Shown: positions 45,502 through 55,338 of the stretch, in pieces
How positions within the stretch are numbered: position 1 is the stretch's first letter
How the letters are laid out: each line of letters starts with the position of its first letter
Notes under the pieces: generated by a model
Database searches by the model: none
What the model was told of the DNA's origin: nothing
What the model saw: the letters and a program-made list of their open reading frames with translations, nothing else
Position numbers and translations under genes: made by a program
Assembly (NCBI RefSeq): GCF_003634315.1
Contig: NZ_RBXL01000001.1
Location: forward strand, 5,498,501 to 5,562,500
DNA length: 64,000 nt
Reading direction: 5' to 3'
DNA from: Thiocapsa rosea
GTDB taxonomy: Bacteria; Pseudomonadota; Gammaproteobacteria; Chromatiales; Chromatiaceae

Positions 45502-46398
45502 ATGGGGTGCGGGGAGATGGACGAGCGGATTCCGAGCAAGCTGTGCGGACGGCCCTTCACGGAGGCGGACCTGGAGCGGATTCGCCGCGCCATTGTGGCG
45601 GCGGATCCCCCGCAGCGCTCGGAAATTGCGCGACGGGTGTGTCGGGCGCTGGACTGGACGGACGTCCTGGGCCGTCCCAAGCTGATGAGCGCCCGGGTGG
45701 GTCTGCTGCGGCTGCATCGGGCCGGGCTCATCGCGCTGCCGCCGCCGAGCCGCGGCAACGGCAATGGTCGGGGGTTGATCCATGGCCCGGAGGTCTGGCC
45801 CGAGCCGCGACCCGTCGCGGGGACGGTGGGACAGCTCGGCGGGCTGCGGCTGGAGGAGGTGCGCGACCCGCACGCCTCGCGCCTGTGGAACGGCCTGATC
45901 GCGCGCCATCACTATCTGGGCTACACCCCGTTGCCGGGGGCGCAGCTGCGGTATCTGATCCACCACGACGGCGGGGTGTTGGGCGCCATCGGCTTCGGCG
46001 CGGCGGCCTGGAAAGTGGCGGCACGCGACTGCTGGATCGGTTGGGATGCCCCCTGTCGCGAGGCCCGACTGGGTCGGGTGCTCAACAATGCCCGGTTCCT
46101 GATCCTGCCTTGGGTGGGGGTGAAGAACCTCGCCTCGAAGGTGTTGTCGCTGGCGGCCGCGCGGGTGGCGGAGGATTTTCCCGCGCGCTACGGCGAGCCG
46201 GTGGTGTTGCTCGAGACGTACGTACAGACGCCGCGCTTCGCCGGCACCTGCTACCGTGCCGCGAACTGGCGGTACGTGGGAGAGACAGCCGGTCGCGGCA
46301 AATGCGATCGCGCCCATCGCGCGGCCCTGCCGCGCAAGGCGGTCTATGTCTACCCGCTGACGGCGGACTTCCGCGCCGTGCTGGGGGTGAGGGCATGA
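45502..46398 (+). CDS. DUF4338 (DruA-like) protein linked to a transposase
   Basis: 298 residues (starts at 45502 or 45517). The N-terminal segment resembles the usual DruA lead-in (FTEADLERIRRAIVAADPPQRSEIARRVC). The DUF4338 core reads WNGLIARHHYLGYTPLPGAQLRYLIHHDGGVLGAIGFGAAAWKVAARDCWIGW, LNNARFLILPWVGVKNLASKVL and LLETYVQTPRFAGTCYRAANWRYVGET. Its stop overlaps the transposase ATG (ATGA), so the two are translationally coupled. DUF4338 is known from Druantia defence, but here it is an IS passenger with no other Druantia gene. Its role in transposition is unknown. Confidence 0.82.
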   Translation: MGCGEMDERIPSKLCGRPFTEADLERIRRAIVAADPPQRSEIARRVCRALDWTDVLGRPKLMSARVGLLRLHRAGLIALPPPSRGNGNGRGLIHGPEVWPEPRPVAGTVGQLGGLRLEEVRDPHASRLWNGLIARHHYLGYTPLPGAQLRYLIHHDGGVLGAIGFGAAAWKVAARDCWIGWDAPCREARLGRVLNNARFLILPWVGVKNLASKVLSLAAARVAEDFPARYGEPVVLLETYVQTPRFAGTCYRAANWRYVGETAGRGKCDRAHRAALPRKAVYVYPLTADFRAVLGVRA

Positions 46399-47397
46399 GC
46401 GCGCTGGCCGCGGAACTCGACGGCATTCACCTCGGGGACCAACGTCTGAACCGGCGCGCGCGCCGGCTCTTGGCCAAACTCGGAGACAAGCCGACAGTGA
46501 GTATTCCGGCCGCGTGTGGAGGTTGGGGCGAAACACGCGCCGCCTACCGCCTGTTCGACCATCCGCAGGTCAGCGCCGAGCGCGTGCTCGCCCCGCACAT
46601 CGCCTGTACCGAGACGCGCCTGCGTGCGCATCCCCGGGTGCTGTGCATCCAAGACACCACCGAACTGGACTACACCACCAAGAAGGGCATCGCCGACCTC
46701 GGTCCGCTCAACTACGAGAGCCGTTGGGGCCTGTATCTGCATCCGACCCTGGCCGTCACCCCCGAGCGCGTTCCGCTCGGGTTGCTCGATCTATACAGTT
46801 GGGCACGCGAGCCCGGCAGCTTGGGTCAGGAGAAGGATGCCCAGCGCGCGCTCGAAGACAAAGAGAGCGTGCGTTGGGTCGACGGCTTTGCGCGGGTCAA
46901 TGAATTGGCCGAGCGCCTCACCGAGACGCGCCTCACCTACATCGCCGATCGGGAAGGCGACCTCTACGATCTCTTCGTGGAAGCCCCGTGTCCCGAGCAC
47001 GGCGCCGATTGGCTGGTGCGCGTTCAGCACCGCGAGCGCCTGCTTGCCGACGGACGCAAGCTGCGCGCGGTCCTCGACGCCGCCCCCGTCCTCACCGAGA
47101 TCACCTTCGAGCGACCGCCCGCCAAGGGCCGGCGTGCGCGCACGGTCCATCAACAGATCAAGGTCGTGCGCGTCACCCTCAAGGCGCCCGCGCGCCCCGA
47201 TCGCACCTTGCCCGACGTCACCGTCACCGCGCTGCTCGCCATCGAGCTGCATCCGCCCGCCGACGAGGATCCCCTCGACTGGATGCTGTTGACCAACCTC
47301 CCGGTGGAGACCCCCGAGCAGGCTATCGAGAAGCTCTCTTGGTACCTGTGCCGATGGCAGATCGAGATTGACCAGACATGGTGCCTCCATAAATCAC

Positions 47398-49554
47398 TCA
47401 GGCAGGGTCGACGGAGGGATCGTCGCTCCCGACGCGGACATGCCGCGCCCAGCGGCGGGGGACGCTGCGCAGGGCACGCAGGCGCTCGATCTCGGCGGCG
47501 TCGGCGCGAATCAACCATTGGCGGTGACCGCCCCGCTCGACCCGGCGGGCCTGCAGCACGCCTTTGCGTAGCCAGCTGAACAGGGTGACCGACGGCATCT
47601 CCAGTTCCAGCGCCAACTCGCTGATGCTCCATTCGTCGGCCTGCCGATCGACCCAAGGCGCTTGTCGGCGCGTCGACGAACCCGCCGAAACGCCCTGACG
47701 GGCGAGCAAGGTTGCCACCATCGCGGCATTGAAGGTCTGCCGCCGTTTCGCCGGATGCCACCGCTCGTTATTGAGTTGCCGCGCGATCTGCGCACAGGTC
47801 TGCCCCTCTTGATGTAAGCATAGAACACGCGCCGCCAGTTCGGGATAGGTGCTGAGCTGCTCCAGACGCGCCACCGGACGGGTCAGGCGTTCCCGGGTGC
47901 GGTGACCGCCGATCCAGTGCACCTCCACGGCGACCTGCTCGCTGTCGTCGATGACCGTGACGATGACCCGCTCCACGAGCAGTCGCACGATGGCTTGGCG
48001 TTCGTCGTTGCCGGTGGTCTCGGCGTTCCAGAGGGCCGGAAGGTCGCCGGCGAGTCGGCGGATCCGCGCGCGCTCCTCGGCCGACAACGCGGTCGGCTCG
48101 CTCGCCATGCAACGCGCATACTCGGCCTTGAGCTGATCCTCCGCGGCCAGGGCCGCCTCCCAATCCTGCTCCAGGGTGCGCGCCACCAGCCGATTCTCCG
48201 GCTCGACCGCGCGATACTGCCGCGCGGCACGCTCGGCGTCATAACGGGCGCGCTCCAGACGCTGTTGCCAGTGGGCGTGCCGGCGCGCGCGCTCGGCTTG
48301 GAGGTCCTCGGCGACCTGCAGGCTGATCTCCAACGCCGCCGGCTGCAGCGCCTCCAGGACCAACCGGCCGATCAACGCGTCAAGCGGCCCACCGCTGAGC
48401 GATTGACACAGCGGCGCCCCGTAGTCGACCGCCTCGCGGCTGCAGCTGTAGCGCAATCCGGATCCGCTGTTGGTGTATTGCGTGGCCATGGCCAGACCGC
48501 AGCGACCGCAGATCAGGCGACCCGACAGCAACGAGGGGCCCGCACGGACCACGCCGCCGGCTTGGGCGGTATTGGCCGCGAGCTGGCGCAGGTTCCGCTC
48601 GTATTGGTCCCAGTCGATGTAGGCCGGCAGGTGATCTTTGATCAGCACCTCCCACTGCTGCGGCGGCGCGACCGTGCGCCCGCTCGACGGACGTCCCGGC
48701 TGGCGACGGCGTGGATCCGTGGGGCGACGCCCGTAGGCGTAGGCACCGGCGTAGATGGGGTTGTGCAGCAGGTTGCTCAGCGTCACGCGGTTGGGGCGAC
48801 GCCAGTCGAGCTCGCCGGTGCGCGGACCGCTGCGCACCCGATCGGGCAATTGGATGTGCTGATCCACCAGATAACGCAGAACCCCGTTGATCGTGCCGCA
48901 CCGTTGGAACTGCCGAAACACCGTCTCGATCACGCCCCGAACCTGCGCGTCGGGATCCTTGATCACCTCTCCGGAGGGCGCGCGGACATAGCCGCGCGGC
49001 AGCAGCGCGTGCAGCTCTCCGCGGCGTGCCTTCGCGCGCTTGCCCTCGAGCATGCGCTGCTTGAGGATGTGCAGCTCCGCTTCCGACATCGTCCCCTTCA
49101 GTCCCAACAGCAACCGGTCGTTGTAGGTCTGCGGATCATAGATCCCGTCGGCATCCCCGATCAGGGTCGCAAACAGTCCGCAGACCTCCAGCAATTGATA
49201 CCAGTCCCGCGAGCTGCGCGCCAAGCGCGAGATCTCGATGCCGAGGACGATGCCGACATGATCCAGGCCGACTTCGGCCATCAGCCGCTGAAAGCCGGGC
49301 CGGCCCTCGGCGCTCGCCCCGGAACGGCCCAGGTCCTCATCGATCAGGAGGATCTGCGAGGGCGACCAGCCCAGCTCGACCGCCCGATCCACCAGGGCGT
49401 ACTGCAGCCGGGTCGACTCTTGGTGGCGCTCCACTTGCTGCAGCGTGGATTGGCGCACGTAGACCACGGCTTGGCGCTGCAGATGCGAGGACTGGATCTT
49501 CCCGTACGTCGAGTTGGCCGGCGCACGGTACACGGGCGAGAGGACGGCGCTCAT
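47398..49554 (-). CDS. Large serine recombinase (copy B)
   Basis: Identical over all 718 residues to the protein at 23818-25974: catalytic Ser36, recombinase domain, zinc ribbon, coiled region and C-terminal HTH. Identity at protein and apparently nucleotide level points to very recent movement between the two sites. Stop lies 31 bp from the left junction, start about 240 bp from the right. Confidence 0.93.
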   Translation of the reverse strand: MSAVLSPVYRAPANSTYGKIQSSHLQRQAVVYVRQSTLQQVERHQESTRLQYALVDRAVELGWSPSQILLIDEDLGRSGASAEGRPGFQRLMAEVGLDHVGIVLGIEISRLARSSRDWYQLLEVCGLFATLIGDADGIYDPQTYNDRLLLGLKGTMSEAELHILKQRMLEGKRAKARRGELHALLPRGYVRAPSGEVIKDPDAQVRGVIETVFRQFQRCGTINGVLRYLVDQHIQLPDRVRSGPRTGELDWRRPNRVTLSNLLHNPIYAGAYAYGRRPTDPRRRQPGRPSSGRTVAPPQQWEVLIKDHLPAYIDWDQYERNLRQLAANTAQAGGVVRAGPSLLSGRLICGRCGLAMATQYTNSGSGLRYSCSREAVDYGAPLCQSLSGGPLDALIGRLVLEALQPAALEISLQVAEDLQAERARRHAHWQQRLERARYDAERAARQYRAVEPENRLVARTLEQDWEAALAAEDQLKAEYARCMASEPTALSAEERARIRRLAGDLPALWNAETTGNDERQAIVRLLVERVIVTVIDDSEQVAVEVHWIGGHRTRERLTRPVARLEQLSTYPELAARVLCLHQEGQTCAQIARQLNNERWHPAKRRQTFNAAMVATLLARQGVSAGSSTRRQAPWVDRQADEWSISELALELEMPSVTLFSWLRKGVLQARRVERGGHRQWLIRADAAEIERLRALRSVPRRWARHVRVGSDDPSVDPA

Positions 49555-49681
49555 CGGCGTTCTCCTCTGCCATCCCGGCTGCGCTCAGCCGATGTTCGAC
49601 CAAGCGGCTCAGCAGGACAATCAGGCGCTCTCGCTGCCGCGGCGGCAGTGTGCTCCAATCGATCGGAGCCTTGCGCGTCAT
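49337..49681 (-). CDS. Small accessory ORF of the serine-recombinase element, copy B
   Basis: Identical to the frame at 25757-26101 (MTRKAPIDWSTLPPRQRERL...). Its 3' half overlaps the recombinase start, so the true end is uncertain. Confidence 0.4.
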   Translation of the reverse strand: MTRKAPIDWSTLPPRQRERLIVLLSRLVEHRLSAAGMAEENADERRPLARVPCAGQLDVREDPVLASAAPSRGLRAPIHAAASGAPPRVDPAAVRPGGSGGRAGLVALADPPDR

Positions 49682-50194
49682 GCCGGTGATCCAGCCATTT
49701 CGCAAGTTCCAACAACGCCCTACAATCCAGTATTGGTGACGTTTCGGGGGTTGTCAAAAACGCATCTACGGCGGTTTTCGTGATGGGGTATCGAGGTCTA
49801 TTTCAAGGTCTTGAAGAGCGGCTGTCGGATCGAGGAGCTCCAACTGGAGACACGCGCCCGCTTGGAGCCGGCACTCGCCTTCTACATGATCATCGCCTGG
49901 CGCGTGTTGTACCTCACCATGCTCGGGCGCGACTGCCCCGAAATGCCCTGCGATGCGGTGTTCGCCGAGGAGGAATGGAAGGCCGTCTACTTGGTGACCC
50001 AGCGCATGCCGCCGCCCGAGGCGCCGCCGTCACTCGACACCATGGTGCGCATGATCGCCACCCTCGGCGGCTTCCTCAACCGCAAGGGCGATGGCTTTCC
50101 CGGCCCGAAAACGCTCTGGATCGGGCTGCAACGCATCCCCGATTTCGTGCTCGCGATCGAGGCGGTGAGGAGCGCCGGGGCGAGTTGTGGGTAA

Positions 50195-50782
50195 TGGTAT
50201 GACGGTAAGGGCATGCGCAGGAGGAGGTTGCTCGCTAAGCGCGGGGCTCGCCCGCCCGAAGGGGCTCTCGGCGGTGGCCCCGTCCTTCACGCGACCTAAA
50301 TGAATTTCGTGCACGGCCCTGGCCGCGGCGAGCTTGCGATTGGCCAACCGATTACTCCCGCAATGATGCAGCGTCCGTTGGAGGGCCTTTGGGTTCGTTG
50401 TGGGTAGCTGTCCAGGAGTCCCTGGAACATGCCGGCGCTTTCGCGCACTGTTTGTTCTAGGCGGAGCGGGCGGCTTCGGCCGCCAAGTCGATCCACACCA
50501 GCAGCATCGTTGTCACCGAAAGGCTCGCCTCCTTCCGCGGCATCGACCCTCGGAACGGCCCTGACCGCAATGCAGCTTCGTACCGGCGGTGCGGAAACAA
50601 CCCATACCTACCGCCTGCACGAATATCACGAGACTTACTGAAATTGGGTGATACAAAGGTTTCGAAGCGTTCCGCCGAGTACTATGATCCAGCAAGACCA
50701 CGGATTGACCGTGGACCAGTTGAATGGCCCGCTGCTGCGGAAAACGAGTTATTGTCAAATCTGGTGTATGACCACAGCAATT
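50195..50782. other. No gene recognised between two ISs
   Basis: This contains the right end of the DruA-linked IS and the left end of the next one. Short frames have no family features. I could not fix inverted repeats for either IS here. Confidence 0.45.
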
Positions 50783-52168
50783 CTAAATTTGCCGCCGTTG
50801 TCCGGGCGATCGACGCTTGGGCGGCGGCCTCGCGGGCTGCAGGGCCTCCAGCATGAAGTCGAAGAGGTGATCCCAGGAGGTAAAGGGCATGTACAAGGTG
50901 AGCGCGCGCAGATGTTCGAAGAAGGTGCGCCGCGAGGGCAGGTTCCGGCGGATTGCGCGATAGCGTTGGTCGAGCAGATCGAGCACGCTGTGGGTGAGGA
51001 AGGCCAGCAGCATCAGGCTTGCCAGCAGCGAGGACAGGTGCTGTTTGCCGTGGCTGTAGTTGTGCTCGAAGTTGTAGCCCTTGGTCTTGAGGGTATTGTT
51101 GTTCTCGTTCTCGATCTTCCAGCGGCTGCGCCCGTCGGCGACGAGTTCGACGACGTTCTCCCGGGTGACCGGCACGGAGCTGGCCCAGGCGTTGCGGTAG
51201 AGCACATTGCCCGCGGCATCGGTGGTCGTCAGCTCGCACCAACCGACCTTCAGGGCATCATCACCGTCGCGCAGCGGCAGATCATTGAGCCAGCGATAGG
51301 TCTCGGTGAGGCGCTGCTTGCCCGTCCAGCATGTGTTCACCAGGGTCGGCACCGCGCCGATGCGCTCGAAGTCCGCAACCCATTCATACAGCAGCGTGTG
51401 CGACGGTGGCAGGCAGACGAACAAAAACGCACAGCCCAGCGCGAGCACCTGCTCGCAGAACGGCTGATGACAGTACAGATCGTCGCCCAGCATTGTGGTG
51501 CGCCACGGCGCGATACGTGCACCCCACTGCAGCAGCCACCGCGTTGCAGCATTGAGCTCGCAGTCCTGCTTGGCCTGCCCGTCTTGCGGGCGCACGAATG
51601 CCGGTGGCAAGGTAAAGACCTGCGCTTGCCCCGGGGCGACGATCACCGGTGTGACGGCAACATGGTAATACTGAGTCTTGCCGTTACTCAGCGTGCGCGT
51701 CGAGCAGTGCTCGCAGTGGATCGACTCGGAACAGTGGTACTGAGTCCCGTCGAGCGCAATCAGCAGGCGTGCGTCGACGCCGCGGTGCGATGCCAAGGCG
51801 CCGTGCCGATGCAGCGCCTCGATGAGTTCGAAGAACACCGGCGCGAGATGATCCGCCGAGACCGGGTCGAGCAGATTGCCGATCTGCTGCGTGCTCGGGA
51901 TCTGATGCACGCCGAACAGCGAGCTGGCGTTGTTCTCCCCGTGCTCTTTCTGCATGCGCCGCTGGTAATCCAGAAACGACGGACTCTGCAGGAAAAACGC
52001 CGAGAAGGCACTCAGCGCAGCGTCGCCGATGGAATAAGACTGGTTGTTGCCGCCCTTACGGTGATCAGGCAAATCAAACAAGGCCTCGCGAATCCGCTTC
52101 ACCAAGCCGGTGACCGAGAACACGTCCGGCGCAGGATCACTCTGGGCAACGGCAGGCTTGAGGACCAA
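50783..52168 (-). CDS. DDE transposase of an IS4-like family
   Basis: 461 residues. Core motifs: LLIALDGTQYHCSESIHCEHC (first Asp), TTMLGDDLYCHQPFCEQV (second Asp) and ADGRSRWKIENENNNTLKTKGYNFEHNYSHGKQHL (catalytic Glu), with helical flanks. Related to the degenerate copy at 15670-16674, which has the same RARWK motif. Full-length, no stops. Its RWKIE DNA (CGCTGGAAGATCGAG) is an empty potential site for the serine-recombinase element. Exact IS family name uncertain. Confidence 0.82.
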   Translation of the reverse strand: MVLKPAVAQSDPAPDVFSVTGLVKRIREALFDLPDHRKGGNNQSYSIGDAALSAFSAFFLQSPSFLDYQRRMQKEHGENNASSLFGVHQIPSTQQIGNLLDPVSADHLAPVFFELIEALHRHGALASHRGVDARLLIALDGTQYHCSESIHCEHCSTRTLSNGKTQYYHVAVTPVIVAPGQAQVFTLPPAFVRPQDGQAKQDCELNAATRWLLQWGARIAPWRTTMLGDDLYCHQPFCEQVLALGCAFLFVCLPPSHTLLYEWVADFERIGAVPTLVNTCWTGKQRLTETYRWLNDLPLRDGDDALKVGWCELTTTDAAGNVLYRNAWASSVPVTRENVVELVADGRSRWKIENENNNTLKTKGYNFEHNYSHGKQHLSSLLASLMLLAFLTHSVLDLLDQRYRAIRRNLPSRRTFFEHLRALTLYMPFTSWDHLFDFMLEALQPARPPPKRRSPGQRRQI

Positions 52169-53545
52169 AGGACTCTCCAGTAGCTTCTTAGGAGTCCCTC
52201 ATAACATAATGGTCTTAAATTTAGAACTGCTGGTATGACCATAGGGCCAGAGTTTGATCAGGCGGCTTCCCGTTGCTCCTCTTGGGTCTCCGGCGGGTCG
52301 TCGGACACCGGAATCCCGTCTTCGTAACGTGCTCCACCAAGCAGCTCGGCCACTTTCTCGTAACTTCTCAAAAAGTAGTGGCAACGATACCAGTGAGCTA
52401 CGACAATCAGCTCCCGTTCAGCACGCAATCCGACTCCTGACGTCCTCACCTGTCGAGCATGACCGACCCGAATCCACTGCCGGAGATTCCCGAAGCGGAG
52501 CGCACGCCGCTGGTCGAGTCTTTGCTGGCGCGCATCGAGCAGCTGCTTGAAGAACAGCGCCGGCAGGCCGAACTCATCGGGCAGCTGCGCGACGAGATCG
52601 CGCTCCTCAAGGGCGAGAAGGCGAGACCGAAGTTCAAGCCGAGCGGGATGGAGCAGCAGACCGAGCCCGAGAGCCCCGAGGGTAACGCCGACGGTGACAC
52701 CGGAGCCGGTGACGGCACCGGTGGATCGCGCAAGCGACCGGGCTCGGCGAAGCGGCCTAAAACCGCGCAGCTCACCATCCACGCGAGCGTCGGGGTCCCC
52801 CCCGGCGTGGAACTGCCGGCGGGATCGCGCTTCAAAGGCTACCGCGACTTCGTCGTTCAGGATCTGCGCATCGCCGCGCACAACACCCGCTATCGCCTGG
52901 AAGTCTGGCAGACCCCGGACGGGGAGTGCCTGGTCGGGACGTTGCCGAGCGATCTGTACGGCGGTCACTTCGGTGCCGATCTGCGCCGCTATGTGCTCTA
53001 CCAACACCATCACTGTCAGGTCACCCAGCCGTTGCTGCACGAGCAATTGCGCGAGTGGGGCATCGACATCTCGGTGGGGCAGATCGACGCCCTGCTCACC
53101 GGTCACACCGGTGCGTTTCTGGCCGAGAAGGACCAGTTGCTCACCACCGCACTGGAGGTCAGTCGCTGGATCAGCGTGGATGATTCCGGTGCCCGGCATC
53201 AGGGCCGCAACGGCGACGTGACGCAGATCGGCAACGACTGGTTTGCCTGGTTCTCCAGCACGTACAGCAAGAGCCGGATCAACTTCCTGCAGCTGCTGCA
53301 GGCCGGCGAGCGGTGCTACACCCTCAATGCCCATGCCTTGGAGTACTGGTGCGAGGAGGGCCTGCCCGCGGCAGCGCGCCGGCAACTGCAGAGCCTGACC
53401 ACGATCACGGGAACGCCGGCTTGGGCAGGGCGGAACCGTTCTAGCCCAGATTCACTGTTTTGCCGTGCGGTTGTCCTCGACTCTGAACAACTCCCGGCAG
53501 CACGGGTATAAAGCGCCGGAATAGCCGCCACCCGAGAACCCGAGC

Positions 53546-54610
53546 GTGAACCTGCGCGAGGTCGTCCTACAACCGGTCGCCGCATCCGAGGAGGCTCGCT
53601 TCCGGAGCCTCATGGCGGCCCATCACTATCTGGGCGCGTTGCCGAAGATCGGCGACACGCTGTGGTATGTCGCCACCTGGCAGGGACAGTGGCTGGCGCT
53701 GTTGAGCTTCTCGGCCGCGGCCTGGAAGTGTGCCGCGCGCGATGCCTGGATCGGCTGGGACTTTCGCCATCAATACGATCGTCTGCACCTGATCGCCAAC
53801 AACAGCCGGTTTCTGATCCTGCCCGAGCACCATGTGGCGAACCTCGCCTCGCGGGTGCTGGCGCTGAGCGAACGGCGTCTGGCCACCGACTGGCCGGCGC
53901 GTTTCGGTTACCCGTTGCTGTTGCTGGAGACCTTTGTCGACCCGCAGCGGTTTCACGGCACGATCTACCGCGCCGCCAACTGGCACGAGGTGGGCGAGAC
54001 CCGCGGCTATCGGCGCACCCGCACCGGCTACAGCGCCGCGACGGGCCCCGCCAAGCGTGTCTTTGTCCGCCCCCTGCACGCCCGCGCCCGTGCCTGCCTG
54101 TCTCATCCCGTCCTCGATCCCCGTTACCGTCACGGAGCCCCGCACATCATGTTGAGCGCCGATCAGATGCTGTCTTTGCCCGAGTTCTTCGCCGGCATTC
54201 CCGATCCGCGTCGCGGTCAGGGCCGGCGCCATCCCCTGCCCACGGTGCTGGCCATCGCCGCCGCAGCCACCCTGTGCGGGATGCGCGGCTACAAGGCCAT
54301 CAGCCTATGGGCGCAGGACTTAAGCCAGCAAGCGCGGGCGCGCTTTCGCTGCCGCTGGCGCAACCGCCGCTACGAGGTTCCCAGCCGCACCGTCATCCGC
54401 GAGGTGCTCGTGCGCGTCGACCCCGACGCGTTGAACAGCGCCCTGCAACGCTGGAACCTCCAGCATGCCGAGGACGAGGACTTGGCCGTCGACGGCAAGA
54501 CGATGCGCAATGCCATCGACGCCGATGGCCGTCAGACCCACATCCTCGGCGTCGTCGGCCACCGCAGTCAGACCTGCTACACCCAAAAAAAGTCGGCACC
54601 CTGCCCGTAG
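53546..54610 (+). CDS. DUF4338 (DruA-like) domain fused to ISAs1 transposase N-terminus
   Basis: From GTG 53546 the DUF4338 core reads RSLMAAHHYLGALPKIGDTLWYVATWQGQWLALLSFSAAAWKCAARDAWIGW, LHLIANNSRFLILPEHHVANLASRVL and LLETFVDPQRFHGTIYRAANWHEVGETRGY. Without a stop it continues through ATG 54148 (MLSADQMLSLPEFFAGIPDPRRGQGRRHPLP) into an ISAs1 transposase N-terminus (LAVDGKTMRNAIDADG). The zero frame ends after seven A at 54585-54591. Either one fused protein is made, or the transposase starts at 54148. Confidence 0.8.
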   Translation: MNLREVVLQPVAASEEARFRSLMAAHHYLGALPKIGDTLWYVATWQGQWLALLSFSAAAWKCAARDAWIGWDFRHQYDRLHLIANNSRFLILPEHHVANLASRVLALSERRLATDWPARFGYPLLLLETFVDPQRFHGTIYRAANWHEVGETRGYRRTRTGYSAATGPAKRVFVRPLHARARACLSHPVLDPRYRHGAPHIMLSADQMLSLPEFFAGIPDPRRGQGRRHPLPTVLAIAAAATLCGMRGYKAISLWAQDLSQQARARFRCRWRNRRYEVPSRTVIREVLVRVDPDALNSALQRWNLQHAEDEDLAVDGKTMRNAIDADGRQTHILGVVGHRSQTCYTQKKSAPCP

Positions 54611-55338
54611 AGGGTCGCGACGAGGCCAAGCAAACCAACGAGATCGGGATGGTCATCCCGGTCCTCGAGACCCTGGACATCACCGGGAAGACCATCACCG
54701 CCGACGCCTTGCTCACCCAGCGCAAGCTCGCCGAGTACCTGCGTGCGCGCGACGCCCACGACGTCTTCACCGTCAAAGACAATCAGCCGAACCTGCACGC
54801 CGATCTTCGCCTGTTCTTCGAGAAGGACCGCGGTCAACCCGATTTCCGCGAGCCGCCCACCCCGGGCCATGGCCGCATCGAGAGCCGCGCGATCTGGACC
54901 TCCGAGCGCCTCAATGAATACCTGGATTTTCCCGGTGTCGGACAGGCCTTCCTCATCGAGCGCCACACCGTGGAGAAGAAGACCGGCAAGACCTCCACCG
55001 AGACCGTCTACGGGGTGACCAGTCATACCCGCGACACCGCCGATGCCGCACGGGTACTGGGCTTGAATCGCGGCCACTGGACGATCGAAAACGGCTGTCA
55101 CTACTCCCTGGACTGGAACTGGGACGAGGACCGCTGCACCATTCGCACCGGCCATGGCCCCGCGAACATCACCGCGCTACGCCGCTTCGCCATCGGCGTC
55201 ATCAAGGCGAAGTCCCGCGACACCGTCTCCGCCACCATCCCGCGTCTGGCGCGCAACCTCCGCCTGGTATTCGACTATCTGCGCATGACCGAGAACTCCC
55301 GCCGGCGCCCGCCGGTCCGGCTGGCGCCGGCGGGCTAG
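54586..55338 (+). CDS. ISAs1 transposase C-terminal part, reached by -1 frameshift
   Basis: A -1 slip on A7 (54585-54591) gives VGTLPVEGRDEAKQTNEIGMVIPVLETLDITGKTITADALLTQRKLAEYL (second Asp region), FTVKDNQPNLHADL, YGVTSHTRDTADAARVLGLNRGHWTIENGCHYSLDWNWDEDRC (Glu) and a basic tail. The two frames join at a position where ISAs1 enzymes are normally continuous (QTCYTQKK / VGTLPV). This could be programmed frameshifting or a recent single-base loss. Confidence 0.82.
   Translation, partial: KKVGTLPVEGRDEAKQTNEIGMVIPVLETLDITGKTITADALLTQRKLAEYLRARDAHDVFTVKDNQPNLHADLRLFFEKDRGQPDFREPPTPGHGRIESRAIWTSERLNEYLDFPGVGQAFLIERHTVEKKTGKTSTETVYGVTSHTRDTADAARVLGLNRGHWTIENGCHYSLDWNWDEDRCTIRTGHGPANITALRRFAIGVIKAKSRDTVSATIPRLARNLRLVFDYLRMTENSRRRPPVRLAPAG

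Larger units (their letters stand above)
47367..49795 (-). mobile_element. Serine-recombinase element (type 2), copy B
   Basis: 2429 bp between ATCGAG repeats (47361-47366 and 49790-49795), matching copy A at a constant offset. The target here is TGGCAGATCGAG; the right end again reads TGGGGTATCGAG. Inserted in the same orientation relative to the transposase as copy A. Confidence 0.9.
46395..50194 (+). pseudogene. Tn5-like (IS4-group) transposase split at its catalytic Glu codon
   Basis: The first part (46395-47366) reads MSALAAELDGIHLGDQRLNRRARRLLAKLG, GGWGETRAAYRLFDHPQVS, VLCIQDTTELDYTTKKGIADLG (first Asp), TYIADREGDLYDLF (second Asp) and LSWYLCRWQIE. The rest (49796-50194) reads VYFKVLKSGCRIEELQLETRARLEP to SAGASCG. 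Joined, it is 455 residues with exact Y-2-R-3-E-6-K spacing. The interruption is directly after the Glu codon. Otherwise undamaged. Confidence 0.9.

Noticed and set aside
45502-46398. Druantia defence system because of DruA-like genes
   Set aside because: No DruB-DruE or helicase gene nearby, and both DUF4338 ORFs are physically part of ISs.
45444-47579. 711-residue frame spanning the DUF4338 gene and the transposase
   Set aside because: Its first third reads out of frame through the DUF4338 gene and its last part runs into the inserted element; only the segment from 46395 is real.
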